Assembly (NCBI GenBank): GCA_963618065.1
Contig: CAVERH010000010.1
Location: forward strand, 3,615 to 67,614
DNA from: Suilimivivens sp963618065
GTDB taxonomy: Bacteria > Bacillota > Clostridia > Lachnospirales > Lachnospiraceae
DNA length: 64,000 nucleotides
Reading direction: 5' to 3'
Numbering within the stretch: position 1 is the stretch's first letter; every line of letters begins with the position of its first letter. This document shows positions 16,800-25,145 of the stretch, in pieces. The notes beneath the pieces are model-generated. The model saw nothing but the letters and a program-made list of their open reading frames with translations. It ran no database searches and had not been told where the DNA came from. The position numbers and the translations under genes are program-made.

Positions 16800-19244
16800 T
16801 TATGCTCTTAAATCAATATCCAGATCATTCTTCAGGGTTCTGCAGATCTTGTCTACGAACTTCTGGATAGCTTCTGCATCAAAGGCCTCTTCCTTCGGTG
16901 CAAAGGTAATGGTATAAGCCATACTCTTCTTGCCCTCCGGAATCTGTCCGCCTTCGTATACGTCAAACAGCTTGATCTCTTTGATATATTTATTGGCTCT
17001 GCGGATGCACTCCTCTACCTGTCCGTAAGTAATATCCTTATTCATGACAAGCGCAAGGTCACGCTTTTCCTCGGAGAAACGGTTCAGAGACTCAAATACT
17101 CTCTTCTTGCCATACCATGCAGACAGCTTATCCAGATCCATTTCCAGAATAAAGGCGCCGGTACGCATATTCAGTTCATCCTGAATATCATAAGCAAGCT
17201 TTCCGAAGTAACCGATCCTTTCTCCTTCGCACAGCACATCTACGGTCTGATAAGGATGCAGGAACGGCTTCTCGGAGGATGCATAGGTAAAGGCTACATC
17301 CAGACTTTCTGCAATGGTATTTGCAATGCCCTTCATGGTATAGAAGCTTTCCTGTGTTCCGAAAATACCGATGCACAGGGTATCCTTTTCCTCCGGATAC
17401 TCGGTCAACGGCAGCGACTTCGGAATGAACTTCTTTGCTACTTCAAACAATCTGCCGGAGAGCATACCGTTCTTCTCATTTCTGGCAATGGCATTTACCA
17501 TGGAAGGAGCCAGTGTTGTTCTCATTAAGGACAGATCCTGGTTAATCGGATTTAACAGCCTGATCGCATTGCGTTCTTCTGCATCCTCGGGGAACTTCAT
17601 CAGATCCAGATCCGCCGGGGAGAAGAAGGAATAATGCATACATTCGTTGATGCCGATGGCACATAAGGTTCTCTTTAAGGCAAGTTCACCCTTCTGCTTC
17701 TTATTTAAACCGCCCATGGTCACCTGTGCGGTCGGAAGAAAAGTCGGAACGATATGATCGTATCCGTACATACGGATTACTTCCTCTGCCACATCCGGAT
17801 AACGCTCTACGTCGTTCTCTCCGTTCGGAAGCATATCTTCACGATAAGCCGGTACATGGATCGTCAACTGGTCTCCGTCTACGGAAGGTGCAAAGTCAAG
17901 ATTCTTCATAATGCGGACAATGTCTTCTTCCGGTACGGTGATGCCAAGCACGCCGTTTACCTTGGAGATGCTGACCTTCATTTCGGTCGGCTCAATGGAG
18001 TTGCCGGTGTTGATATCTACATGTGTGGAAGAAACCTTACCACACTGCAATTCTTCGATCAGATGTAACGCTCTCTTCATACCAAGAACGGTTGAATACT
18101 CGTCCACACCCTTTTCATAACGGGCACTGGCATCGGTACTCTTTCCAAGACTTCTTGCGGTCTTTCTGACACTGTCTCTTGCGAACTTTGCAGACTCAAA
18201 AATGACGCTCTCTGTGGCATCACGGATTTCGGAATTCAGTCCACCCATGACACCTGCAAGTGCAACCGGCTTAACGCCATCGCAGATCACCAGATTGTCG
18301 GTAGTCATTTCATATTCCTGTTCATCTAAGGTAATGATCTTCTCTGCATCCTTTGCTCTTCTGACGCAGATCTCGTTTCCTTCCAGGAAGGAGCCGTCAA
18401 ATGCATGCATCGGCTGTCCGATTTCCTTTAATACATAGTTCGTGATATCGACGATATTGGAAATGGAGGACATGCCAACCAGAGCCAGACGTCTCTTCAT
18501 CCACAGCGGAGACTCACCGATCTTTACATCATATACATAATGGGCGCTGTAACGGGGGCATAGCTCCTGTGCTTCTACCGTTACCTTGAAGCCATCCTTT
18601 TTCACCTCGGTTTCGGTATAATCGGTTGCCGGCATATTAAGCGGCTTGCCAAGCATTGCAGCCACTTCTCTGGCCATACCGAGAATGCTCTGGCAGTCCG
18701 GGCGGTTTGCGGTAAGTGCAATATCAAAAATCCAGTCATCCAGTCCGGTGATCTTCTTTACATCATCCCCCGGATTTACATTCTCGGGAAGTACCAGTAA
18801 CCCGTTGTATTCAGAGCCCGGATACAGATCCTCGGTAAGTCCCAGCTCAACACCGGAGCAAAGCATTCCGTTCGATTCATAGCCACGGAGCTTGCCGTTC
18901 TTAATGGTCATCACACCTTCTACCGTCTTATGATCCTTTGCGGTTGCATAAACGGTTGCGCCGGGAAGGGCTAACGGGAACTTCCCGCCTGCACAGACAT
19001 TGTCAGCACCACAGCATACCTGCATCGTGCCATGTGCACCTGCGTTGACCTGACACACATGAAGATGGGTATCCGGAATCGGCTCACAGGATTCTACGAG
19101 TCCAACGACAATATTGCTGATATCCTTACCCAGCTCATACTTTTCTTCTACTTCAAAACCGGCATCAAACAGCTTCTTCTCTAATTCGTCCGGTGTTACA
19201 TCCACATCTACAAATTCTTTTAACCAGCTTAATGGTAATATCAT
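16800..19244 (-). CDS. pheT: Phenylalanyl-tRNA synthetase beta subunit
   Basis: Large subunit of the alpha2-beta2 PheRS; binds tRNA and edits Tyr-tRNA-Phe. The protein is 814 aa. Domain order is typical: N-terminal tRNA-binding OB fold (residues about 40-150), B3/B4 editing domain with the MHAFD segment, B5, and a C-terminal ferredoxin-like anticodon-binding domain (LNRFSEEKRDLALVM onward). It is 17 bp downstream of pheS with a GGAGG ribosome site, under the T-box. Confidence 0.97.
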   Translation of the reverse strand: MILPLSWLKEFVDVDVTPDELEKKLFDAGFEVEEKYELGKDISNIVVGLVESCEPIPDTHLHVCQVNAGAHGTMQVCCGADNVCAGGKFPLALPGATVYATAKDHKTVEGVMTIKNGKLRGYESNGMLCSGVELGLTEDLYPGSEYNGLLVLPENVNPGDDVKKITGLDDWIFDIALTANRPDCQSILGMAREVAAMLGKPLNMPATDYTETEVKKDGFKVTVEAQELCPRYSAHYVYDVKIGESPLWMKRRLALVGMSSISNIVDITNYVLKEIGQPMHAFDGSFLEGNEICVRRAKDAEKIITLDEQEYEMTTDNLVICDGVKPVALAGVMGGLNSEIRDATESVIFESAKFARDSVRKTARSLGKSTDASARYEKGVDEYSTVLGMKRALHLIEELQCGKVSSTHVDINTGNSIEPTEMKVSISKVNGVLGITVPEEDIVRIMKNLDFAPSVDGDQLTIHVPAYREDMLPNGENDVERYPDVAEEVIRMYGYDHIVPTFLPTAQVTMGGLNKKQKGELALKRTLCAIGINECMHYSFFSPADLDLMKFPEDAEERNAIRLLNPINQDLSLMRTTLAPSMVNAIARNEKNGMLSGRLFEVAKKFIPKSLPLTEYPEEKDTLCIGIFGTQESFYTMKGIANTIAESLDVAFTYASSEKPFLHPYQTVDVLCEGERIGYFGKLAYDIQDELNMRTGAFILEMDLDKLSAWYGKKRVFESLNRFSEEKRDLALVMNKDITYGQVEECIRRANKYIKEIKLFDVYEGGQIPEGKKSMAYTITFAPKEEAFDAEAIQKFVDKICRTLKNDLDIDLRA

Positions 19245-19261
19245 AATCTGTTTCCTCCTGA

Positions 19262-20305
19262 CTATTTCTCGTTGATCTGCTCTAATACACGTAAATCGGA
19301 ATTGAACAGCAGCTTAATGTTGTTGATACCGTATTTGAGCATGGCAATGCGCTCCAGTCCCATACCAAAGGCAAAGCCGCTGTACTGCTCGGAATCAATG
19401 CCGCAGTTTTCCAGCACGCGCTTATTTACGACACCGGCACCTAAAATTTCAATCCAGCCGGTTCCCTTACAAAGGCTGCAGCCCTTACCGCCGCATTCAA
19501 AGCAGCTTACATCTACTTCTACGGACGGCTCTGTGAACGGGAAATAGGAAGGGCGAAGTCTTGTGGTTACGCCCTCACCGAAAATCTTCTGTACAAATAC
19601 ATCGAGCATACCCTTTAAGTCCCCGAGGGTAATTCCCTTATCTACAACAAGTCCCTCCATCTGGGAGAACATCGGAGAATGGGTGGCATCATCATCGGAA
19701 CGGAATACCTTTCCGGGAGATAAAATCTTAATCGGCGGCTGCTTCTTTTCCATAACATGAATCTGTCCTGCGGAGGTCTGGGTACGAAGCAGGAATTCCG
19801 GAGAAAGATAAAACGTATCCTGCATATCTCTTGCAGGATGATCCTGCGGAGTATTCAATGCCGTAAAGTTATAATAATCGGTTTCGATTTCGCTTCCTTC
19901 ATAAATTTCAAAGCCCATTCCGGCAAAAATATCAATCAGCTGGTTACGAACAAGGGTAACCGGATGAAGATTTCCGATTTTCGCAGGTTCAGCCGGGATC
20001 GTAAGGTCGATCCTTTCTCTTTCATATTTATGCTGAAGCTCTAACCTCTTCATCTTTTCTTCCATGTCGGCGAACTTGTCAAAAGCCCATGTCTTTAATT
20101 CATTGACAGACTTACCGTAACCGGCACGCTCTTCCGGAGAAAGCTTTCCCATGTCCTTCATGAGCTCACTGATCTTACTCTTCTTGCCTTCCAGATAAGC
20201 ATTCTTGAAATCATACAATTCCTTGGAGTTCTTTAATTCCTTCAATTCCCCTTCGATCTTCTCTTTCAGGGATGAAAGCTTGTCTGATAATACCTGATCC
20301 TGCAT
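19262..20305 (-). CDS. pheS: Phenylalanyl-tRNA synthetase alpha subunit
   Basis: Catalytic subunit of PheRS; forms phenylalanyl-adenylate and charges tRNA-Phe. The protein is 347 aa. An N-terminal coiled coil of about 85 residues contacts tRNA, followed by the class II core with HPVTLVRNQ, the motif 2 region KVFRSDDDATHSP and motif 3 GFAFGMGLERIAMLKYG. The Cys pair cluster CFECGGKGCSLCKGTGW is typical of many bacterial PheS. Expression is expected to be set by the T-box upstream. Confidence 0.97.
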   Translation of the reverse strand: MQDQVLSDKLSSLKEKIEGELKELKNSKELYDFKNAYLEGKKSKISELMKDMGKLSPEERAGYGKSVNELKTWAFDKFADMEEKMKRLELQHKYERERIDLTIPAEPAKIGNLHPVTLVRNQLIDIFAGMGFEIYEGSEIETDYYNFTALNTPQDHPARDMQDTFYLSPEFLLRTQTSAGQIHVMEKKQPPIKILSPGKVFRSDDDATHSPMFSQMEGLVVDKGITLGDLKGMLDVFVQKIFGEGVTTRLRPSYFPFTEPSVEVDVSCFECGGKGCSLCKGTGWIEILGAGVVNKRVLENCGIDSEQYSGFAFGMGLERIAMLKYGINNIKLLFNSDLRVLEQINEK

Positions 20306-20361
20306 ACGTTTTACCTCTCTTTTTAAATTTTACTATTTTGCTTTCACTAAGTGCTCTACAC

Positions 20362-20620
20362 AAAAATAAAATCCCCTGTATTCTTCTGAATACAAGGGAC
20401 GAATTTATCCGCGGTACCACCCATGTTCCTGCCCATATCTTATGGACAGACACCTCTGAACACTTAACGCGTGCAACGTTCTGATCTACTACACAACGGA
20501 TTCCATCAGAAAGCTCCGGTGGGAATTTCACTTCATGTCAGAACCTGAAGAAGCTCACAGCCGACGACTTCTTCTCTCTGCAGGTAAACATGTCACTACT
20601 ATACACCTTCACAGCATTTC
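20362..20620 (-). promoter_or_regulatory. T-box riboswitch leader (Phe) of pheST
   Basis: Read on the minus strand. A stem I region (about 20620-20523) has AGTAGTGACATG, the CAGAGAGAAG distal loop and paired arms GAAGAAG/CTTCTTC and ACCTG/CAGGT. A TTC triplet at 20525-20523, after AAGTGAA, fits a Phe specifier. The conserved T-box core GGGTGGTACCGCGG is at 20422-20409. A terminator hairpin at 20398-20373 ends in a T-rich tail at 20372-20362. Uncharged tRNA-Phe is expected to stabilise the antiterminator and switch on pheST. The core and terminator are certain; the exact specifier position is inferred. Confidence 0.93.
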
Positions 20621-20706
20621 CTGTATTACTCATTCATAACACTTCAAATCTGCATTCACAAAACACCGTTTCATAAATATCCTTTGCTCATGCGGACACT
20701 ATTATT

Positions 20707-21528
20707 CTAGTCAATCTCTAATTCCTTGTCAATAAGTATTTTGTTGATGTAAGCCCCTACAAGAACCAGATTCATACACACATACAGCCAGATCAGCAAA
20801 ATCACGATTGTGGTAAGGCTTCCGTACATACTGAATCCGTTAAAATATGTCACATAAATGGAGAAGCCGAAGGTTACCGCCGTCCATCCTAAGGATGCCA
20901 TTACTGCTCCTGGGAACTGATTGCCGAGTTTTCCGCGCGGTCTGGGCAGATACGCATAAAGGCAGGCAAGCACCAGCGTAATAATCAGGAAGAAAAAAAG
21001 ATGTCTTCCGCTGTTAAACGCCGTCATAAAGTTCACAATACCCGGAATTCTGCGATCCAACAGATTCATAATCGACTCACCGAACACCATAATGAGCAGT
21101 GTCAGAATAATCACCAGCAAAATCAGTACCATATAAAAGCTGGTTACAATCCGGAGAACGAAGTAATTCCGCTTTTCTTCCACACCATTGATGACATTCA
21201 GCCCACGCAGCAGCGCCAGAAGTCCCTGTCCTGCCGACCACAGGATTGCAACAATGGAAAAGGAAATGAGTCCCACCGACTGTTGATACACATCATTAAT
21301 AATTGAAATGGCCAGCGGTTCCACCGAGGACGGCACTATTTCAATCACTGCCCTCATAAAATCTGCTCTCGTAAGCGGCACGAACGGAATGATTGCGCAC
21401 AGCAGCATCAACGACGGAATCAGGGAAATAAAAAGGAAAAAGGCAGAGCTTGCCGCATAAGCTGCCACATTCTTCTTAGACAGTTCCATGCTTAACGATA
21501 TGATTCGTGTCATTTTCTTCTTTCTCAT
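20707..21528 (-). CDS. YihY/BrkB-family inner membrane protein
   Basis: 273 aa integral membrane protein with about six hydrophobic segments, starting with AAYAASSAFFLFISLIPSL and ending in YVCMNLVLVGAYINK. The family was once called ribonuclease BN by mistake; its real function is unknown. The frame is open upstream to 21783 and would run into the SpoIID-like gene. The ATG at 21528 (MRKKKMTR) has GAGGAG eleven bases upstream and begins just before the conserved region, so it is preferred. The gap to the upstream gene is 115 bp. Confidence 0.88.
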   Translation of the reverse strand: MRKKKMTRIISLSMELSKKNVAAYAASSAFFLFISLIPSLMLLCAIIPFVPLTRADFMRAVIEIVPSSVEPLAISIINDVYQQSVGLISFSIVAILWSAGQGLLALLRGLNVINGVEEKRNYFVLRIVTSFYMVLILLVIILTLLIMVFGESIMNLLDRRIPGIVNFMTAFNSGRHLFFFLIITLVLACLYAYLPRPRGKLGNQFPGAVMASLGWTAVTFGFSIYVTYFNGFSMYGSLTTIVILLIWLYVCMNLVLVGAYINKILIDKELEID

Positions 21529-21643
21529 AAGCGGTGCATCTCCTCCGGCATTTTCCCAACTCATATTCTGTAACAGTTCAGCCAGTATGTGACTGACTGC
21601 CGTGTACCGTATCATTTTCCACATGTCCGCAATTTTATCATAT

Positions 21644-23809
21644 TCAGTATTTTTTCGCAAGCCGGCAGTTCCAGTAGAACATGGCAAGAATCTCCTCATA
21701 GGTCTTACCGGACTGCGCCATAGCCTTTGCCGCATTCTGTGACATGCCGACACCATGCCCGAATCCGCCACCCGAAAGTACAAATCCTGTGATGCTTTTT
21801 TTCCCTTTTTGCAGATCCATCACAAAATAAGCACTTGGCAATATGGTGGAAAGTGCATAAGCCGATTCATCCTGCCGGATCACCTCGCCTCCCTGATTCA
21901 GGACATAACGGATCTCGTATTCCCCCTCTACCGGAATTTCTCCCTGATCGGTTGTAATCACCAATATTCCCGCACTTCCTCCTTCTGAGCGCACGGTAAT
22001 CTCCATGTCCTTCACTATCTTAAAATCGATAAAAGAAATTCCACGTTCCTGCAGCTTCTTTTTCAAAAGATCAACGTTGAACTCCTTCACAGTATACCTC
22101 CAACGGTACCATGGTTCTTCCTTCTCATAGTCTTCCTCGTGAACGGTGGTGAGGTATTCACGAAGTGCTTCTTCCTGTGTAAGATCGCTCAGATTATTAT
22201 CTGTATCTTCAATGTTCTTTTGATCTAAGTTGTTCTGCGAATTATTATTTTCCTTTTGCGCAATATGTACACTTTTCAAATAGGGAGCCGCGCTCTCCCC
22301 CTCCTTTTTCCAGATACGGTCATCGCTCCCGTAACCGCAGGATGTGGAATAATAATATGCGGTGATCGGCTCTCCATCCTGCAGCAGCAGTTGCCCTTCG
22401 GTCTGGCGCACGGCATCGGTCGAGCTCTTCTTTTCCATAATATTGTTATAGACCTGATAATTTACACTGTCGTCCACATGCGCCCCCAGTTCCGGAAGTC
22501 CCGCATGCTCCAGATAACCATAGGAATAGGTTCGTGCACATACTGCCTGGGCTTTCAGGCTTTCTGCAGGATAAGTGGATGGCATTTCACTTGGCACAAC
22601 AGCATACAGATATTCCTCCAACAGCAGCTCATTAATCAATAAAAGCCCATCCTCCGTCTTATGAATCTCAAAATTTCCGCGATAAGACGGCACCCCCTGG
22701 CTCCTGTGCACGGACAGAAGATCGATCTTTCCGGAATTGGTCGAATTCACAACCTTTAACGTGCCTTCTTTCAGATAGTCTGTGTCCTTTGACAGGACAA
22801 GCTTCTTTCCTGCCGGAAGTGGTTCTTCCTTCCCTTCTCCATTTTCAAGATAAGACAGTGTCAGCTCCTCCGAAGACTGCAGAATAATTTCCTTATGATA
22901 CAGTCCCCGGTAATCACTCTGCTGAACAGCCACACGGATATACTCCATCCGGTCCTTTGGAAGAATCAGGAATGCACAGATCCTTCCATCCTTTATAAGA
23001 TAATCCGTAAACGCATAACCAATGGGAATTTCATCCGTGTTACTGCTTCGTACCTCTTCCTTCTGGTAATAGCCTTCGCATACTTCCCCAAAGGGAATCG
23101 TTCCCTGCTCCTCTAACGTAACTGCCTGTTCTGTCACCTGCAAGGTTTTTCCGCTGATGATTTCTCCATCCTCTTCATAAGAAACCAGCTCCTCTCCCCT
23201 AAGGCCAAGTGTCACGATCTGTTCGGATCCCTGCTTCTGTGCACAGGGATGGTGCAGCTCGCAGCCCCGGTAAAAGAACCGGATTCCGCTCTCATCGCCT
23301 TCCTCCAGATAAGCTTCCGGGAACACCACCGGATCGGTCAGCTTTTCCCGGATGGCCAGCAACGTGTTTTCGATCCGATAGGCAACGACATTTGTATAAC
23401 TAATCTGCTCAAATTCCTCGGAAACACAGGAATACACCTCGCCATCCACGGCAAGAACCTGCCCCTTTGTAAGCTCCGGTTTATGTACAAAATCCTTTCC
23501 TCCAATGATTCCGATGGTTTCTTTACAGATCTGCCGGTCCAGCTCATGATCTGTAAGAAACCGGTCGAATGCCTCATACCAGTCTTTTTCTTTCGCATAC
23601 TCCCCGATTTCCTGCCGAACCTCCTCCGAATCGGTTTTCAAAAGCTCTGCACTCTTGTCTGTCAGGATCTGCATCTCTCCTGTAAAAACCATTTCTCCGA
23701 CATATTCCGGCTTCGGGCGGTCTTTATAAAAGAGCAATAAAAAAGCAAGCAATGCTGCCAGCACTAAAATAATAATCAGCTTCCATCGGATCTGCATACG
23801 ACGATTCAT
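21644..23809 (-). CDS. SpoIID/LytB-domain membrane-anchored protein
   Basis: 721 aa. A single N-terminal TM (residues about 8-26, LIIILVLAALLAFLLLF) is followed by a long extracytoplasmic region. The SpoIID/LytB domain (about residues 370-721) shows LLEEYLYAVVPSEMP, where SpoIID has its catalytic Glu, then SLKAQAVCARTYSYG, TEGQLLL, YYYSTSCGYGSDD and the C-terminal GGGFGHGVGMSQNAAKAMA. True SpoIID, a glycan-cleaving enzyme of engulfment, is about half this length, so this is a longer relative, perhaps a general wall lytic enzyme. The chosen ATG (MNRRMQIRW) has GGGGAGAGAAG upstream. Confidence 0.87.
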   Translation of the reverse strand: MNRRMQIRWKLIIILVLAALLAFLLLFYKDRPKPEYVGEMVFTGEMQILTDKSAELLKTDSEEVRQEIGEYAKEKDWYEAFDRFLTDHELDRQICKETIGIIGGKDFVHKPELTKGQVLAVDGEVYSCVSEEFEQISYTNVVAYRIENTLLAIREKLTDPVVFPEAYLEEGDESGIRFFYRGCELHHPCAQKQGSEQIVTLGLRGEELVSYEEDGEIISGKTLQVTEQAVTLEEQGTIPFGEVCEGYYQKEEVRSSNTDEIPIGYAFTDYLIKDGRICAFLILPKDRMEYIRVAVQQSDYRGLYHKEIILQSSEELTLSYLENGEGKEEPLPAGKKLVLSKDTDYLKEGTLKVVNSTNSGKIDLLSVHRSQGVPSYRGNFEIHKTEDGLLLINELLLEEYLYAVVPSEMPSTYPAESLKAQAVCARTYSYGYLEHAGLPELGAHVDDSVNYQVYNNIMEKKSSTDAVRQTEGQLLLQDGEPITAYYYSTSCGYGSDDRIWKKEGESAAPYLKSVHIAQKENNNSQNNLDQKNIEDTDNNLSDLTQEEALREYLTTVHEEDYEKEEPWYRWRYTVKEFNVDLLKKKLQERGISFIDFKIVKDMEITVRSEGGSAGILVITTDQGEIPVEGEYEIRYVLNQGGEVIRQDESAYALSTILPSAYFVMDLQKGKKSITGFVLSGGGFGHGVGMSQNAAKAMAQSGKTYEEILAMFYWNCRLAKKY

Positions 23810-23840
23810 TCTTCTCTCCCCTTGAAAATATAGAGTTCTT

Positions 23841-23873
23841 TTTAGAGGAAATTCCAGCAAAATTTCCTCTAAA
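23841..23873. repeat. Perfect 13-bp inverted repeat in the SpoIID-like leader
   Basis: Arms TTTAGAGGAAATT (23841-23853) and its exact complement (23861-23873) with a 7-base loop. It lies 32 bases before the SpoIID-like start and directly after the terminator of the upstream RNA gene. It has no T-run, so a second terminator is unlikely; it could be an mRNA 5' stem-loop or an operator. Confidence 0.7.
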
Positions 23874-23875
23874 GC

Positions 23876-23909
23876 AAGAAAAAGCAGCGCATCCGCGCTG
23901 CTTTTTCTT
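23876..23909 (-). terminator. Terminator of the 6S-like RNA gene
   Basis: Perfect 15-bp stem (AAGAAAAAGCAGCGC and complement) with a 4-base ATCC loop; the T-rich arm comes second on either strand. It ends the RNA transcribed from the promoter at 24113-24141. Confidence 0.85.
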
Positions 23910-23911
23910 TA

Positions 23912-24106
23912 GAATAACCCCCAAAATGCTGTTTCCTGCCTTTTGACTCCTAGCAAGGCTAGGTGGGTGACCGCAGCCTTACTTTTGCCTTCCCTTCCAA
24001 TCCTTATTGCTAAGTGAGGGCTTGACAGCCATAAGGTAATATAGGAATCCCGTTTAAAGTATCTGTAGGTTCAAAAATAACAAGAAACATAAACACATTT
24101 CAGGTT
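23912..24106 (-). ncRNA. ssrS: 6S RNA (SsrS) candidate
   Basis: About 195-nt non-coding transcript on the minus strand with its own promoter and terminator. The two ends pair into a long interrupted closing stem: 5' CCTGAAATGTGTTT (24104-24091) pairs with 3' AAACAGCATTTTGG. An apical hairpin at about 24021-23985 (GCCCTCACTTA paired with TAAGGAT...GGGAAGGC) lies opposite. The 3' side of the central bubble has CTGCGGTCACCCACCTAGC followed by a small CTAGC/GCTAG hairpin, much like the corresponding part of E. coli 6S RNA. This closing stem, open bubble and apical arm layout is the 6S architecture, which mimics an open promoter and binds RNA polymerase. I rely on structure and remembered motif, not a covariance search. 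Confidence 0.75.
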
Positions 24107-24112
24107 GTTTTT

Positions 24113-24141
24113 ATTATATCCAAATCCCTGATAAAATACAA
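24113..24141 (-). promoter_or_regulatory. Promoter of the 6S-like RNA
   Basis: Minus strand: -35 TTGTAT (24141-24136), 17-bp spacer, -10 TATAAT (24118-24113). Transcription would begin near 24106. The -35 starts one base after the stop codon of the subtilase gene. Confidence 0.75.
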
Positions 24142-24142
24142 C

Positions 24143-25051
24143 CTATTTTAACAGTTTTTGTATCTGAATCATGCCCCAGCCCTGCTTGTTCCATGGTTCG
24201 CCTAAATCTCTTGCGGTATGCAGTAATTTTATTTTCGCTTCTTCATTCGAGATCTCCGGATTTTTCTGTAAAAGCAGAGCAAGACCTCCGGAAACAACCG
24301 GCGTTGCCATTGAAGTACCGCTCCTCGCAATATAGGGATTTTTCTTATAATTGGAATTGCACGAAATAATTTTCGTTCCCGGCGCAACTACATCCGGCTT
24401 TTTCATGGCATAAATACTCGGCCCTCTTCCGGAATGATCTTCACACAGATTTTTCGCTTTGCCAAAATAACCACCCTCATTACAACCTACCGTAATGACA
24501 TCCTTTCCTGCTCCGAGAAGTGAAATCGTCATAGGCTCCGGTCCGGAATTTCCAGCGGCACACACCACCACGATTCCACTCTTCCAAAGCTCCTCCATGC
24601 ACCGCAGAAGCTCCTTCATCCTTTCCTCGTTCTTACATCCTGCAATTCCAACCGAAATATTCACAATCCGGATATTCCATTCCCGGCTGTTTTGCAGAAT
24701 CCATTCCATAGCCTTTATCATATGCTCGATCCGGCCTTCGCCGCGATTGTTCAATACCTTTCCGATCACAAGGCAGCACTGCGGATGCATTCCGCTGTAA
24801 ATTCCTCGTGACAGCCTGCCATTTCCGGCAACACAGCCTGCCACATGTGTCCCATGTCCACTATCATCATAAGCTCCGGTCTGCTCATTTACAAAATCCC
24901 GGAATCCCTGAATCTGCTCCTTCAAATCCGGATGTGGGCTGATACCGGTATCCAGGACTGCCACTCCGACCGCCGGATTCCGTCTTCCTGCATGCAGTAC
25001 AGCCGCCTGCACCTCTTTTGTTAATCCGATCTGACGCTTTACCCGATACAT
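24143..25051 (-). CDS. S8-family serine protease (subtilase), no signal peptide
   Basis: 302 aa subtilisin-like protease. The catalytic triad is present: Asp in GVAVLDTGIS, His in DDSGHGTHVAG and Ser in SGTSMATP, with the oxyanion Asn in VVCAAGNSGPE. No signal peptide or propeptide is visible, so it resembles intracellular subtilases. The frame opens at 25081, but that start has no ribosome site. The ATG at 25051 (MYRVKRQIG) has GGAAG eight bases upstream, and that GGAAG lies in the 3' arm of a 12-bp hairpin. It is the last gene of the sortase/LRR direction, 64-95 bp after the second LRR gene; whether it processes those proteins is unknown. Confidence 0.9.
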   Translation of the reverse strand: MYRVKRQIGLTKEVQAAVLHAGRRNPAVGVAVLDTGISPHPDLKEQIQGFRDFVNEQTGAYDDSGHGTHVAGCVAGNGRLSRGIYSGMHPQCCLVIGKVLNNRGEGRIEHMIKAMEWILQNSREWNIRIVNISVGIAGCKNEERMKELLRCMEELWKSGIVVVCAAGNSGPEPMTISLLGAGKDVITVGCNEGGYFGKAKNLCEDHSGRGPSIYAMKKPDVVAPGTKIISCNSNYKKNPYIARSGTSMATPVVSGGLALLLQKNPEISNEEAKIKLLHTARDLGEPWNKQGWGMIQIQKLLK

Positions 25052-25055
25052 AATA

Positions 25056-25095
25056 AAAACTTCCGGCTTTTTCTTTATCATATGCCGGAAGTTTT
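25056..25095 (-). terminator. Hairpin after LRR gene that also holds the subtilase RBS
   Basis: Perfect 12-bp stem: arm AAAACTTCCGGC (minus strand 25095-25084) and its complement (25067-25056), loop 16 bases, followed on the minus strand by TTATT. It looks like a terminator for the LRR genes, yet its second arm contains the Shine-Dalgarno of the subtilase. Confidence 0.65.
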
Positions 25096-25145
25096 ATTCG
25101 GTTTATTCGTAACCATTCTGAATAGTTACGTTTATTCTGTAAGAT

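Noticed and set aside
21529..21783. N-terminal 85 codons of the YihY-like frame
   Set aside because: They overlap the SpoIID-like gene, have no ribosome site and do not look like the membrane protein family.
24020..24055. Possible promoter on the plus strand (TTGACA at 24023 followed by TATAGG)
   Set aside because: The spacing is only about 12 bp, and the bases are part of the apical arm and bubble of the minus-strand RNA.
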